Of a stretch of DNA of 64,000 nucleotides, positions 8,416-15,772 are shown piece after piece; the stretch's first letter is position 1, and every line of letters begins with the position of its first letter. The notes beneath the pieces are model-generated. The model was not told the origin of the DNA. It searched no databases and saw only the letters and a program-made list of their open reading frames with translations. The position numbers and the translations under genes are program-made. The DNA is from DASXVX01 sp036504075 (GTDB taxonomy: Bacteria > Bacillota > Sulfobacillia > Symbiobacteriales > Symbiobacteriaceae): positions 1-64,000 of the forward strand of contig DASXVX010000078.1 of assembly GCA_036504075.1 (NCBI GenBank), in the 5' to 3' direction.

Positions 8416-9686
8416 GCGATTACCTGATGTTCGAGCGGGGCCACCTGCCTCGCTGGGCGGAAGTCCGGTACCGGATGGATGCCGAGGAGATCGCTGATGT
8501 CGAGGCCGCCGTGGCGGCGGCGTTCGCGCCGGTGCGGAAGACGATCGGACCCGGACAGCGGGTGGCGATTGCCGCCGGCAGCCGGGGCATCGACCGGATC
8601 GACCAGGTGGTCCGGGCGGCGGTTCGGGAAATCAAACAGCTCGGCGCCGAGGTTTTCATCGTGCCGGCCATGGGCAGCCACGGCGGGGCGACCGGCGCCG
8701 GGCAGCTTGAAGTGTTGGCCGGTTACGGCATCACCCCGGAGTCTATGGGCTGCGAGCTCCGTTCTTCCATGGAGACCGAGCAAATCGGCGCAGTCGAAGG
8801 CGGCGTACCGGTCTTCTTCGACCGCCACGCGCTGAAAGGCGCCGACGTGGTGATTCCCATCAACCGGGTGAAGCCGCACACGGACTTTCACGGCCCGGTG
8901 GAGAGCGGCCTCATGAAAATGATCGCCATCGGCCTGGGCAAGCAGAAAGGCGCCGATACGTTCCACTCGCAGGGGTTCGCCGAGTTCCACAGGCTAATCC
9001 CCGCGGTGGCGAAGTATACGCTCTCCGCGGTCAACATTCCGTTCGGGCTGGCCCTGGTAGAGAACAGCCACGCCCGGCTGACGCTGATTGAGGCAGTAAC
9101 GGCGAAGGCTATGTGGGAGCGGGAGCAGGAGTTGGTGAAGCTGGCCCGGGCGAAAATGGCCCGGCTGCCGGTTGCGGCTCTTGACGTACTGATTCTGGAC
9201 TACATCGGCAAAGACATCAGCGGGCTGGGCATGGACTCGAACGTTGTGGGGCGCTATTACACCGGCCCTACGGGGACCGGGCCCGACGTGCAGCGGATTA
9301 TCGTGCGGGACCTGACACCCGGCACTGAGGGGAATGCCGTGGGGATCGGCATGGCCGATGTGGTGCTGAATCAGGTCGTCCGAAAAATGGACACACCGAA
9401 AACGTTCATGAATTGTATTACGGCGAAGACGCCGGAAGGGGCCCGGATCGCCCTGTCGGTGGAGTCGGACCGGGAAGCGGTGGTGATCGCCCTGGCCTGC
9501 TGCCTCAAAGTGGAGCCGGCCACTGCCCGCATTCTCCGGGTGCGGGATACGAAGCACCTGGAGCGATTCTACGCCAGCGAGCCGCTGCTGCCCGATCTGC
9601 TGGCTACCGGGACCTGTGAACTGGTCGGCGGGCTCCACCCGATCGAATTCGATCACGACGGCATGTTACTGGACAAGGAAGTGTAG
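8412..9686 (+). CDS. LarA-family nickel-dependent racemase/epimerase (DUF2088)
   Basis: This 424-residue protein matches the lactate racemase LarA family, enzymes that use a nickel-pincer nucleotide to epimerise alpha-hydroxyacids. Visible landmarks are His90 in 'GSHGGATGAG', the 'RVKPHTDFHG' segment with His156 and His160, Lys169 in 'SGLMKM' (position of the Lys that bonds the cofactor in LarA) and His185 in 'ADTFH'. The ATG overlaps the aldolase stop, so it is co-translated with aldonate catabolism. The superfamily is known to include hydroxyacid epimerases beyond lactate racemase. Here a C2 epimerase of an aldonate (for example gluconate to mannonate) is the best guess. The cofactor-making genes larB, larC and larE are not in the window. 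Confidence 0.78.
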   Translation: MSDYLMFERGHLPRWAEVRYRMDAEEIADVEAAVAAAFAPVRKTIGPGQRVAIAAGSRGIDRIDQVVRAAVREIKQLGAEVFIVPAMGSHGGATGAGQLEVLAGYGITPESMGCELRSSMETEQIGAVEGGVPVFFDRHALKGADVVIPINRVKPHTDFHGPVESGLMKMIAIGLGKQKGADTFHSQGFAEFHRLIPAVAKYTLSAVNIPFGLALVENSHARLTLIEAVTAKAMWEREQELVKLARAKMARLPVAALDVLILDYIGKDISGLGMDSNVVGRYYTGPTGTGPDVQRIIVRDLTPGTEGNAVGIGMADVVLNQVVRKMDTPKTFMNCITAKTPEGARIALSVESDREAVVIALACCLKVEPATARILRVRDTKHLERFYASEPLLPDLLATGTCELVGGLHPIEFDHDGMLLDKEV

Positions 9687-9689
9687 TTG

Positions 9690-10595
9690 ATGGAAGCCAA
9701 GCGCTATGGTGTCATCGGCCTGGGGCGGATGGGCGGCAGTCTGGTGCGGAACCTGATCAAAGCAGGCGGACAGGCCGTCGTATACGATCTGAACGCCGAC
9801 AGCGTGAGCGAACTACGCTCCCTGGGGGTCATCGGGGCGGCGAGCTTGCCGGACCTGGTTTCCGAACTGCCTTCCCCCCGGGTCATTTGGGTCATGGTGC
9901 CGGCGGGCGATCCCGTGGACGCCGTGATCGCAGCCCTGCGGCCGTTCTTGCAGCAAGGCGATGTGCTGATTGACGGCGGCAACTCCTTCTATAAGGATTC
10001 GCTCCGGCGGGCCGCCGAACTGAAGGTGCTGGGGGTTCATTTCCTGGACTGTGGCTCCAGCGGCGGTATGGAGGGCGCCCTGAACGGCATGTGCCTGATG
10101 GTCGGCGGCGATACGGAGGCGTTCGCCCTGGCCGAGCCGCTTTTCCGGGCGATCGCCCAGCCGGAGGGGTACGCGCACGTGGGACCCAGCGGCACCGGTC
10201 ACTTTGTGAAAATGGTGCATAACGGCATCGAATACGGCATGCTCCAGGCCATTGGCGAGGGGTTCGAAATCCTGGAAGCGGGGCCGGGCGACATCGACAT
10301 GGCCCAGGTGGCTGACCTCTGGAATCACGGCAGTGTCGTCAGGGGCTGGCTCATGGAGTTGGCGGCCAGAGCCTTCGCCAAGGATCCCCGCCTGGAACAG
10401 CTCCGGGGCGAGGTGGGCGGCGGTTCCACGGGCTCCTGGGCGGTGGAGGAGGCCTGGAAGTTGGGTGTGCCGGTGCCGGCCATGGCGATGTCCTACGCCA
10501 TGCGGCTCCGGTCCCGGCAGGAGGACACGTTCGCCGGGAAAGTGGTTTCAGCGCTGCGCTGGGAGTTCGGCGGACACGCAGTGAAGTCGTCGTAA
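9690..10595 (+). CDS. gnd: 6-phosphogluconate dehydrogenase, decarboxylating, short (GndA/YqeC) type
   Basis: This 301-residue enzyme is the short form of 6-phosphogluconate dehydrogenase (about 300 residues against 470 for the classical form), which oxidises and decarboxylates 6-phosphogluconate to ribulose 5-phosphate. It has the N-terminal Rossmann motif 'GLGRMGGSLVRN' (residues 9-20), the substrate loop 'DCGSSGGMEGA' and the catalytic 'GHFVKMVHNGIEYGM'. The ATG at 9690 lies behind AAGGAAG; a TTG at 9687 is less likely. As last gene of the operon it completes the kinase branch from gluconate to the pentose pathway and is followed by a strong terminator. Confidence 0.9.
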   Translation: MEAKRYGVIGLGRMGGSLVRNLIKAGGQAVVYDLNADSVSELRSLGVIGAASLPDLVSELPSPRVIWVMVPAGDPVDAVIAALRPFLQQGDVLIDGGNSFYKDSLRRAAELKVLGVHFLDCGSSGGMEGALNGMCLMVGGDTEAFALAEPLFRAIAQPEGYAHVGPSGTGHFVKMVHNGIEYGMLQAIGEGFEILEAGPGDIDMAQVADLWNHGSVVRGWLMELAARAFAKDPRLEQLRGEVGGGSTGSWAVEEAWKLGVPVPAMAMSYAMRLRSRQEDTFAGKVVSALRWEFGGHAVKSS

Positions 10596-10604
10596 TCAGA
10601 CCAA

Positions 10605-10640
10605 CCGGCACGTTCCCGGGGGGGAACGTGCCGGCCTTTG
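10605..10640 (+). terminator. Rho-independent terminator of the sugar-acid operon
   Basis: A perfect 13-bp stem, CCGGCACGTTCCC (10605-10617) with GGGAACGTGCCGG (10623-10635), encloses a GGGGG loop and is followed by CCTTTG. It lies ten bases after the last stop codon. Confidence 0.85.
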
Positions 10641-10739
10641 CATCTGGCCACTATTCATAACTTACAGAAAAATAGTAGCATCTGGTGGATATGAACCATA
10701 GGTCGAAGGGTACGTGTCGAACGATTTAGCGGACTCCCG

Positions 10740-10848
10740 GCAAAGAAAAATGCAAAATGTCGCGATTTTTCTTGTACAATAAAAGAAGTGTGTGCTAATT
10801 TGTTAGTAATCCACAAAATAACTGGCTAGTTATGGTGGTGGAGTCCCC
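10740..10848 (+). promoter_or_regulatory. A/T-rich promoter and inverted repeat before the TPR gene
   Basis: The leader is much richer in A/T than the flanking operons. TACAAT at 10775-10780 is a good -10 candidate, with only a weak -35 (TGCAAA, 10751-10756). Just before the ribosome site, ATAACT (10818-10823) and AGTTAT (10828-10833) form a perfect inverted repeat around GGCT. It could be an operator or a small mRNA hairpin near the GGTGGTGGAG ribosome site. Confidence 0.45.
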
Positions 10849-11742
10849 GTGGAGTTTGAGCTGTTGCAGAAAGAGATCCATGAACTGGCCCGAACAAACC
10901 AGGCTTCTTTGGCGGAGACTCGGTTACTAGAAGCCAAGCAGTTCTTTCAGGGCAAGGCGCAGGGGCGTTGGTATACCTTATATGCACAGGTAATCCGCCG
11001 TACTCAACCCGAAAACCGTGAGATTTTCACAGACGCCTGCGTTCAGGCTTCCCGGCTTCTTCAGATGGACCACGCCGCTCTCTGCGAGTTGTATCTGGTC
11101 CAAATGGCGGCAGCCATGTCCTGGGGCGATTGGACGACAGCACGCGTATACGTACGCAGGACGCGGGCCTTTTTTCGCCGGTATCCGAGCAACTACGATA
11201 TTCAGAGATTTCAGTGCATGGTGTTGTTTAATGAAGGGATCATTGAAGTGACCACCGGAAACTTTCCTCGGGCTATTTCCCTGTCGCTTCAGGGGCTTGA
11301 GGCCATGGACCGGTATTACCACCCTTCGGATGAACAGGGCCGCCAGAGAGCTCTTACGGTCTCGCTGCACGTGATCGCTGACAGTTACCTGCGTCTCGGC
11401 CAACACGGGAAAGCCATCGAGTATCTCTCCCGAATTGATCCGGCGGTCATGCCGAAATATGAGTACAGCAAGCATTGTTATTTGCAGAGTCGGTATTGGC
11501 TGGCTCTGGGTGTACTCACCCGAGCGGAAGAATGGTTTGGCAGGATCGATGATCCGAAGCGTTGGGAACCTGATTGGCCCGCTTGGCTTCTGGAACTGGA
11601 GGCCGGCATTGCCAAGGCGAAAGGGGACCGCAACGGGGCCCGGCAACTCTTTCAACAAGCTATTGAACTCACCGGGCAAACCGGCAGTCAATCTTTGATG
11701 TTGCTCTTGCGGCATCAGCTTAAATCCCTTGAGGAGGCTTAA
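10849..11742 (+). CDS. TPR-repeat protein, Rap/RRNPP-like candidate peptide receptor
   Basis: This 297-residue, all-helical protein reads as successive tetratricopeptide-like helix pairs (for example 'NEGIIEVTTGNFPRAISLSLQGLEAM', 'IADSYLRLGQHGKAIEYLSRI', 'AGIAKAKGDRNGARQLFQQAIEL'; these quotes are discontinuous examples). There is no N-terminal DNA-binding motif, so it resembles Rap-type receptors more than PlcR/NprR, though it is shorter than Rap (about 380). It starts at GTG 10849 after GGTGGTGGAG. Its 3' end carries the ribosome site (GAGGAGG, 11731-11737) of the small exported peptide that follows five bases after its stop. Codon use is more A/T-rich than in its neighbours. A generic TPR adaptor is the main alternative. 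Confidence 0.6.
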   Translation: MEFELLQKEIHELARTNQASLAETRLLEAKQFFQGKAQGRWYTLYAQVIRRTQPENREIFTDACVQASRLLQMDHAALCELYLVQMAAAMSWGDWTTARVYVRRTRAFFRRYPSNYDIQRFQCMVLFNEGIIEVTTGNFPRAISLSLQGLEAMDRYYHPSDEQGRQRALTVSLHVIADSYLRLGQHGKAIEYLSRIDPAVMPKYEYSKHCYLQSRYWLALGVLTRAEEWFGRIDDPKRWEPDWPAWLLELEAGIAKAKGDRNGARQLFQQAIELTGQTGSQSLMLLLRHQLKSLEEA

Positions 11743-11747
11743 CAAGT

Positions 11748-11882
11748 ATGAAGGCTCGTCGTTTAGTTGCTGCGATTATTCTCGCGGTTTCAATCGCCCT
11801 CGTGGGCGGCATTGCCGCGGCCGGTCCTGTCTCTGTCCACCCGATGTGTGGGCCGTTCGAACCCCTGCCTTGCGGTGAATGA
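11748..11882 (+). CDS. 44-residue exported peptide precursor, Phr-like signalling candidate
   Basis: The ATG at 11748 follows a consensus GAGGAGG ten bases upstream, and the frame closes at TGA 11880-11882. Residues 1-25 are a textbook Sec signal: basic MKARR, a hydrophobic core (LVAAIILAVSIALVGGI) and an A-A-A-G cleavage region. The remaining 19 residues (GPVSVHPMCGPFEPLPCGE) are Pro-rich and hold two Cys eight residues apart, so the exported piece could be disulfide-closed or further trimmed. Size, position and export signal match Phr/PapR-type pheromone precursors that follow a TPR receptor gene. It shares the message with the TPR gene and ends before a bidirectional terminator. No homologue is recognised. 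Confidence 0.65.
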   Translation: MKARRLVAAIILAVSIALVGGIAAAGPVSVHPMCGPFEPLPCGE

Positions 11883-11924
11883 AGGCTAGGCCCGAAGAAG
11901 ATTGAAAAGAACTACACCGGACAA

Positions 11925-11957
11925 AAAGCGCCCCCACATCCGCGGGGGCGCTCTTTG
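11925..11957. terminator. Bidirectional terminator between the peptide gene and the ribose operon
   Basis: AGCGCCCCC (11927-11935) pairs with GGGGGCGCT (11944-11952). An A-run on the left and CTTTGTTG on the right allow it to serve the TPR/peptide transcript and, on the minus strand, the end of the rbs operon, whose last gene stops at 11976. Confidence 0.8.
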
Positions 11958-11975
11958 TTGTTCTTTAGCGAGGGT

Positions 11976-12905
11976 TTACTTCACCAGTTCCAGCGGCACT
12001 GGAATGAACTTGTCCAGCGTCTTGCCTTCCAAGAGGGCGATGGCGGACTCGACGCCGATGCGGCCAATGTCCTTCGGCTTCTGGGCGACGGTGGCGGCCA
12101 TCTTCTTGTCCTTCACGGCCTGGACCGCATCGTTGGTGGCGTCGAAGCCGACAACCTGAATCTTGCCTTCTTTGCCGGCGGCCTTGATCGCCGCGATGGC
12201 GCCCAGGGCCATTTCGTCGTTATGGGCGAAGACGGCAACGATGTCCGGGTTGGCCTGCAGGATGTTCTCCATGACCTTGAGGCCCTTGGCCCGGTCGAAG
12301 TCGGCCGGCTGCTTGGCGACGACCTTCAGGTCGGCCTTGCCGTCGACAGCCTGATGGAAGCCGGTCCCGCGGTCACGGGCGGCGGAGGTGCCGGCGATGC
12401 CTTCCAGTTCGACGATCTTGCCCTTGCCGCCGGTCAGCTGGACGATCAGTTCGCCCGCCATCTTGCCACCGGCGACGTTGTCGGAGGCGACGTGGGTGAC
12501 GACCTGGCCGCCGTTGGCGCCACGGTCAATGGTGATGACGGGGATTTTCGCCTTGTTGGCCGATTCGACCGCCGTCTTGATGGCGTCGCTGTCGCACGGG
12601 TTGATGAGGATGACGCTGACCTTCTTGGTGATGAGGTCTTCGATCTGGCTGGTCTGCTTGGCCGCATCGTTCTGGGCGTCCAGGACGATCAGGTCAGCGC
12701 CGGCTTTGTCAGCGGCGGCCTTGGCGCCGTCACGCAGGTCGACGAAGAACGGGTTGTTCAGGGTGGAAACAGCGAGACCGATCACTTTCTTGGCGGGAGC
12801 AGCGGGAGTGGCAGGAGCAGCGGGGGCGGCAGGCTTGGTGGAGCATCCGGCAGCAACGATGCCCAGGACCATCAGGGCCACCACGAGCCATGCGAAGCGT
12901 TTCAT
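11976..12905 (-). CDS. rbsB: D-ribose ABC transporter substrate-binding lipoprotein
   Basis: This 309-residue lipoprotein of the periplasmic-binding-protein 1 fold binds ribose for the RbsAC importer. The lipobox VAAGC places the lipid on Cys21, followed by an Ala/Pro linker. The mature part begins 'KKVIGLAVSTLNNPFFVDLRDG' in two adjoining blocks and holds RbsB hallmarks such as 'NPCDSDAIKTAVESAN', 'TIDRGANGG', 'HVASDNVAGG' and 'AVFAHNDEMALGA'. The ATG at 12905 is chosen because GAGGAGGAAC lies just before it and the signal peptide follows; the open frame extends 16 codons further upstream without support. It is the last gene of the rbs operon. Confidence 0.93.
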   Translation of the reverse strand: MKRFAWLVVALMVLGIVAAGCSTKPAAPAAPATPAAPAKKVIGLAVSTLNNPFFVDLRDGAKAAADKAGADLIVLDAQNDAAKQTSQIEDLITKKVSVILINPCDSDAIKTAVESANKAKIPVITIDRGANGGQVVTHVASDNVAGGKMAGELIVQLTGGKGKIVELEGIAGTSAARDRGTGFHQAVDGKADLKVVAKQPADFDRAKGLKVMENILQANPDIVAVFAHNDEMALGAIAAIKAAGKEGKIQVVGFDATNDAVQAVKDKKMAATVAQKPKDIGRIGVESAIALLEGKTLDKFIPVPLELVK

Positions 12906-12949
12906 GAATCGTTCCTCCTCTGTGTGGGTCTTATGTGGAAGGCGCCGGC

Positions 12950-13885
12950 TCACTTTCTGCGCCGATCGAGCAGCACAGCGATCAGAATGACCGCGCCTTT
13001 CGCAACCTGTTGATAGAACGACGAGACGTTGAGCAGATTGAGGCCGTTGTCCAGCACGCCGATGATCAGGGCGCCCACGACGGTGCCCAGTACGCTGCCT
13101 TCGCCGCCGGAGAGGCTGGTGCCGCCCAGGACGACCGCCGCGATAGCGTCCAGCTCAAAGCCCATGCCGGCGGTAGGCTGGGCGGAGTTGAGCCGCCCGG
13201 TGAGGATAATGCCGGCGAGGGCTGAGAGCGAGCCGGCCAGGGCGTAAGCGATGACCTTCACCCGTCCGATGGGGATGCCGGCGAACCGGGACGCCTCTTC
13301 GTTGGAGCCCACGGCATAGATGAACCGCCCGGTGACACTGTGGGACAGAAAGACGTACATCCCGCCGACTACCAGGACCATGAGCACGACCGGCGCCGGA
13401 ATCGGGCCCACGTAGCCGGTACCCAGCCAGGTGAGCGCAGCGGGCAGGCCGCTGATCGGTCGCCCTTCGGTGTAGACCAGGGTGAGTCCGCGGGCGATGG
13501 TCATGGTGGCCAGGGTGGCCACAAAGGGGGGCACCTTGCCTTTGGTGATGACCACGCCGCCCGCCATGCCCAGCGCCGCACCGATTGCCAGGCTCACGGC
13601 CGCAGCCAGCAGCGGGTTGGTCCCGGTGGCAGCCAGGCCCGCCATGATGGCCGCCGACAGCGCCAGCACGGAACCCTGGGAGAGGTCGATGCCGCCGGTG
13701 ATGATGCAGAGCGTCGTACCGGAAGCGATAATGGCGTTGATGGAGACTTGCCGAAGCACATTCAGGATGTTTCCCGTGGTGAAGAACCGGTTGGAGAGGA
13801 TCGAAAGCACCACGCCGAGGAGCACCACCGCCAGGGCAGGACCCATGCGCCGGAGCCGTGACTGCCACTGCATACTAACCTGCAT
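12950..13885 (-). CDS. rbsC: D-ribose ABC transporter permease
   Basis: This 311-residue, very hydrophobic protein (about eight to ten membrane segments) is the ribose permease of the CUT2 class. Recognisable RbsC blocks are 'ASGTTLCIITGGIDLSQGSVLALSAA' (split by the membrane), 'GRFIYAVGSNEEASRFAGI' and 'VLGGTSLSGGEGSVLGTVVG'. The ATG at 13885 follows GGGAGG seven bases upstream and overlaps the end of rbsA by 11 bases. It forms the channel used by RbsB and RbsA. Confidence 0.93.
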   Translation of the reverse strand: MQVSMQWQSRLRRMGPALAVVLLGVVLSILSNRFFTTGNILNVLRQVSINAIIASGTTLCIITGGIDLSQGSVLALSAAIMAGLAATGTNPLLAAAVSLAIGAALGMAGGVVITKGKVPPFVATLATMTIARGLTLVYTEGRPISGLPAALTWLGTGYVGPIPAPVVLMVLVVGGMYVFLSHSVTGRFIYAVGSNEEASRFAGIPIGRVKVIAYALAGSLSALAGIILTGRLNSAQPTAGMGFELDAIAAVVLGGTSLSGGEGSVLGTVVGALIIGVLDNGLNLLNVSSFYQQVAKGAVILIAVLLDRRRK

Positions 13886-15377
13886 CTTCAATCCTCCCGG
13901 TGGCGGCTCGCATGACCTGCTCCTGCGTGGCTTCCTGACGTCTGAACTCGGCGGTGAGCCGGCCCTGGTGCATCACCAGTATCCGGTCCGAGAGGCCCAA
14001 CACCTCCGGCAGCTCCGACGAAATCAGGATGATGCCCATGCCGCGCTGGACCAGTTGTCCCATGAGCCGGTAAATCTCGGCTTTGGCGCCTACGTCGATG
14101 CCGCGGGTCGGCTCGTCCAGGACCAGCACCTGAGGCGCCGTGGAGAGCCACCGGGCCAGAATTACCTTTTGCTGATTGCCGCCGCTCAGGTAGTCCACCG
14201 ACTGCTCCCGGTGCGGTGTTTTGACATCCAGGTCGTGAATCGCCTTGTCGACCAGCGTCCGCTCTGCTCCGCCCTGCACGAGGCCGGCCCGGGCCAGGCT
14301 GCGGAGGGCGGCGACAGCGAGGTTCTCCCGGACGGAGCGCCCGGTCAGCAACCCTTGCCCCTTCCGGTCCTCCGGCACCAGTGCCAGTCCGGCGGCGATG
14401 GCGGCTCCTGGGTCGCCCAGCCGGAGCTTGCGGCCGTTCAGTTCGATGGACCCGGCCGCCGGCCGGTCCAGGCCGGCAACGGCCCGCAGCACTTCCGTGC
14501 GGCCGGCGCCCATGAGGCCGGCGAACCCGAGGATTTCGCCTCGGCGCAGCTGAAAGGTGACGGGCTGGAAGACGCCCGGGCGGGTCAGGCCGGACACGGT
14601 GAGCAAAGGCTCGCCCGGTGTCACGTCGACTTTGGGGAAACGTTCGGTCAGCTGGCGGCCGACCATCATGGTAATGAGGCGGTCCGGCGTCACTTCGGCG
14701 ACTTTGGCCGAGCCGACCAGCGCACCGTCCCGCAGGACGGTAACCCGATCGCAGAGCCGGAAGATCTCTTCCAGCCGGTGCGAAATGTACACGATGGCCA
14801 CGCCGTCTCGGGCGAGGCTCCGGACCACGGTGGCGAGCCGTTCGGCTTCCACTTCCGTCAGGGCCGCGGTGGGCTCGTCCATGATCAGGACCCGGGCATT
14901 CAGCATGAGGGCCCGGGCGACCTCGACCAGTTGCCGGTTGCCGACCGAGAGGTCACTCAGAAGCGCATCCGGGTTGGTCCCGGCGCCCAGCCGGTCCAGC
15001 ACGGCCCGGGACTCTTTCCGCATGGCGGACCAGTCCACCAGGCCCAGGCGTCCTCGCCGGAGCGGGCGGCCCAGGTAGATGTTCTCGGCCACCGTGAGGT
15101 GGGTGGCGAGGTTCAACTCCTGGTGGATAAAGGCGATACCCAAGTCCGAGGCCCTGGCGACGGAGGGAATCTCGACGGGCTTGCCGTCCAGCCGGATTTC
15201 CCCGGCGTCGGGGCGGTAGAGTCCGCCCAGCACTTTCATGAGCGTCGACTTGCCGGCACCGTTTTCGCCCAGCAGGGCGTGAATCTCGCCGGGCTCCAGC
15301 GTAAAGTCCACGCCGGAGAGCGCCTTCACGCCCGGGAACAGCTTGACGATGCCCTTCATTCCCACAATGGGCGGCAT
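13875..15377 (-). CDS. rbsA: D-ribose ABC transporter ATP-binding protein
   Basis: This 500-residue protein has two ABC ATPase domains in tandem, as in all CUT2 ATPases. The first has Walker A 'GENGAGKST', signature 'LSVGNRQLVEVARAL' and Walker B 'VLIMDEPTAAL'. The second has the degenerate Walker A 'GLMGAGRTEVL' typical of RbsA, signature 'LSGGNQQKVILARWL' and 'VLVLDEPTRGID'. The ATG at 15377 gives the usual RbsA length and overlaps the rbsD stop (ATGA). The longer upstream frame would duplicate rbsD sequence. Confidence 0.94.
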   Translation of the reverse strand: MPPIVGMKGIVKLFPGVKALSGVDFTLEPGEIHALLGENGAGKSTLMKVLGGLYRPDAGEIRLDGKPVEIPSVARASDLGIAFIHQELNLATHLTVAENIYLGRPLRRGRLGLVDWSAMRKESRAVLDRLGAGTNPDALLSDLSVGNRQLVEVARALMLNARVLIMDEPTAALTEVEAERLATVVRSLARDGVAIVYISHRLEEIFRLCDRVTVLRDGALVGSAKVAEVTPDRLITMMVGRQLTERFPKVDVTPGEPLLTVSGLTRPGVFQPVTFQLRRGEILGFAGLMGAGRTEVLRAVAGLDRPAAGSIELNGRKLRLGDPGAAIAAGLALVPEDRKGQGLLTGRSVRENLAVAALRSLARAGLVQGGAERTLVDKAIHDLDVKTPHREQSVDYLSGGNQQKVILARWLSTAPQVLVLDEPTRGIDVGAKAEIYRLMGQLVQRGMGIILISSELPEVLGLSDRILVMHQGRLTAEFRRQEATQEQVMRAATGRIEDAG

Positions 15378-15772
15378 CAGAACGTCACCCCGGCCCGGAG
15401 AATCACGTTGGCGTATGGCTTGCATTCGCCGGTGCGGACGAGGGCCACCGCCCGGGCGGACATTTGCTTGAGTTCCTCATGCGGGACCCATTCCACCGGG
15501 ATGTCGGCGAGCAGTTCGGCCAGCCCGTCGGCGGCGTCCTGGTTCCGGGGTCCGATCTCCTGCGCCACGCAGGCCGACTCCACCTGCAGTTCCGTGAGCA
15601 CGGTGGCCACAGTCTCCAGAAAGGAGGGCACGCCGGGCCGCAGGGCCAGGTCGATGCGCCGCACGCCCTTCGGACAGGGAAGGCCGTAGTCGCCGATCAC
15701 GAGCAAGTCGCCGTGGCCCATCCCGGCGATCACTTCTGACAGGGCCTGGTTCAGGAGCGTGGTCTTCTTCAT
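15377..15772 (-). CDS. rbsD: D-ribose pyranase
   Basis: This 131-residue protein begins 'MKKTTLLNQALSEVIAGMGH', as RbsD does. It interconverts the pyranose and furanose forms of ribose so that ribokinase can use it. The catalytic His is the one in 'GMGHGD' (residue 20). 'GDYGLPCPKGVRRIDLAL' is also typical. The start overlaps the end of rbsK and the stop overlaps the start of rbsA, so all three are translationally coupled. Confidence 0.95.
   Translation of the reverse strand: MKKTTLLNQALSEVIAGMGHGDLLVIGDYGLPCPKGVRRIDLALRPGVPSFLETVATVLTELQVESACVAQEIGPRNQDAADGLAELLADIPVEWVPHEELKQMSARAVALVRTGECKPYANVILRAGVTF

Noticed and set aside
13482..15689. A 735-codon plus-strand frame opposite rbsC and rbsA
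   Set aside because: It is the mirror of well-supported ribose transport genes and has no protein-like motif.
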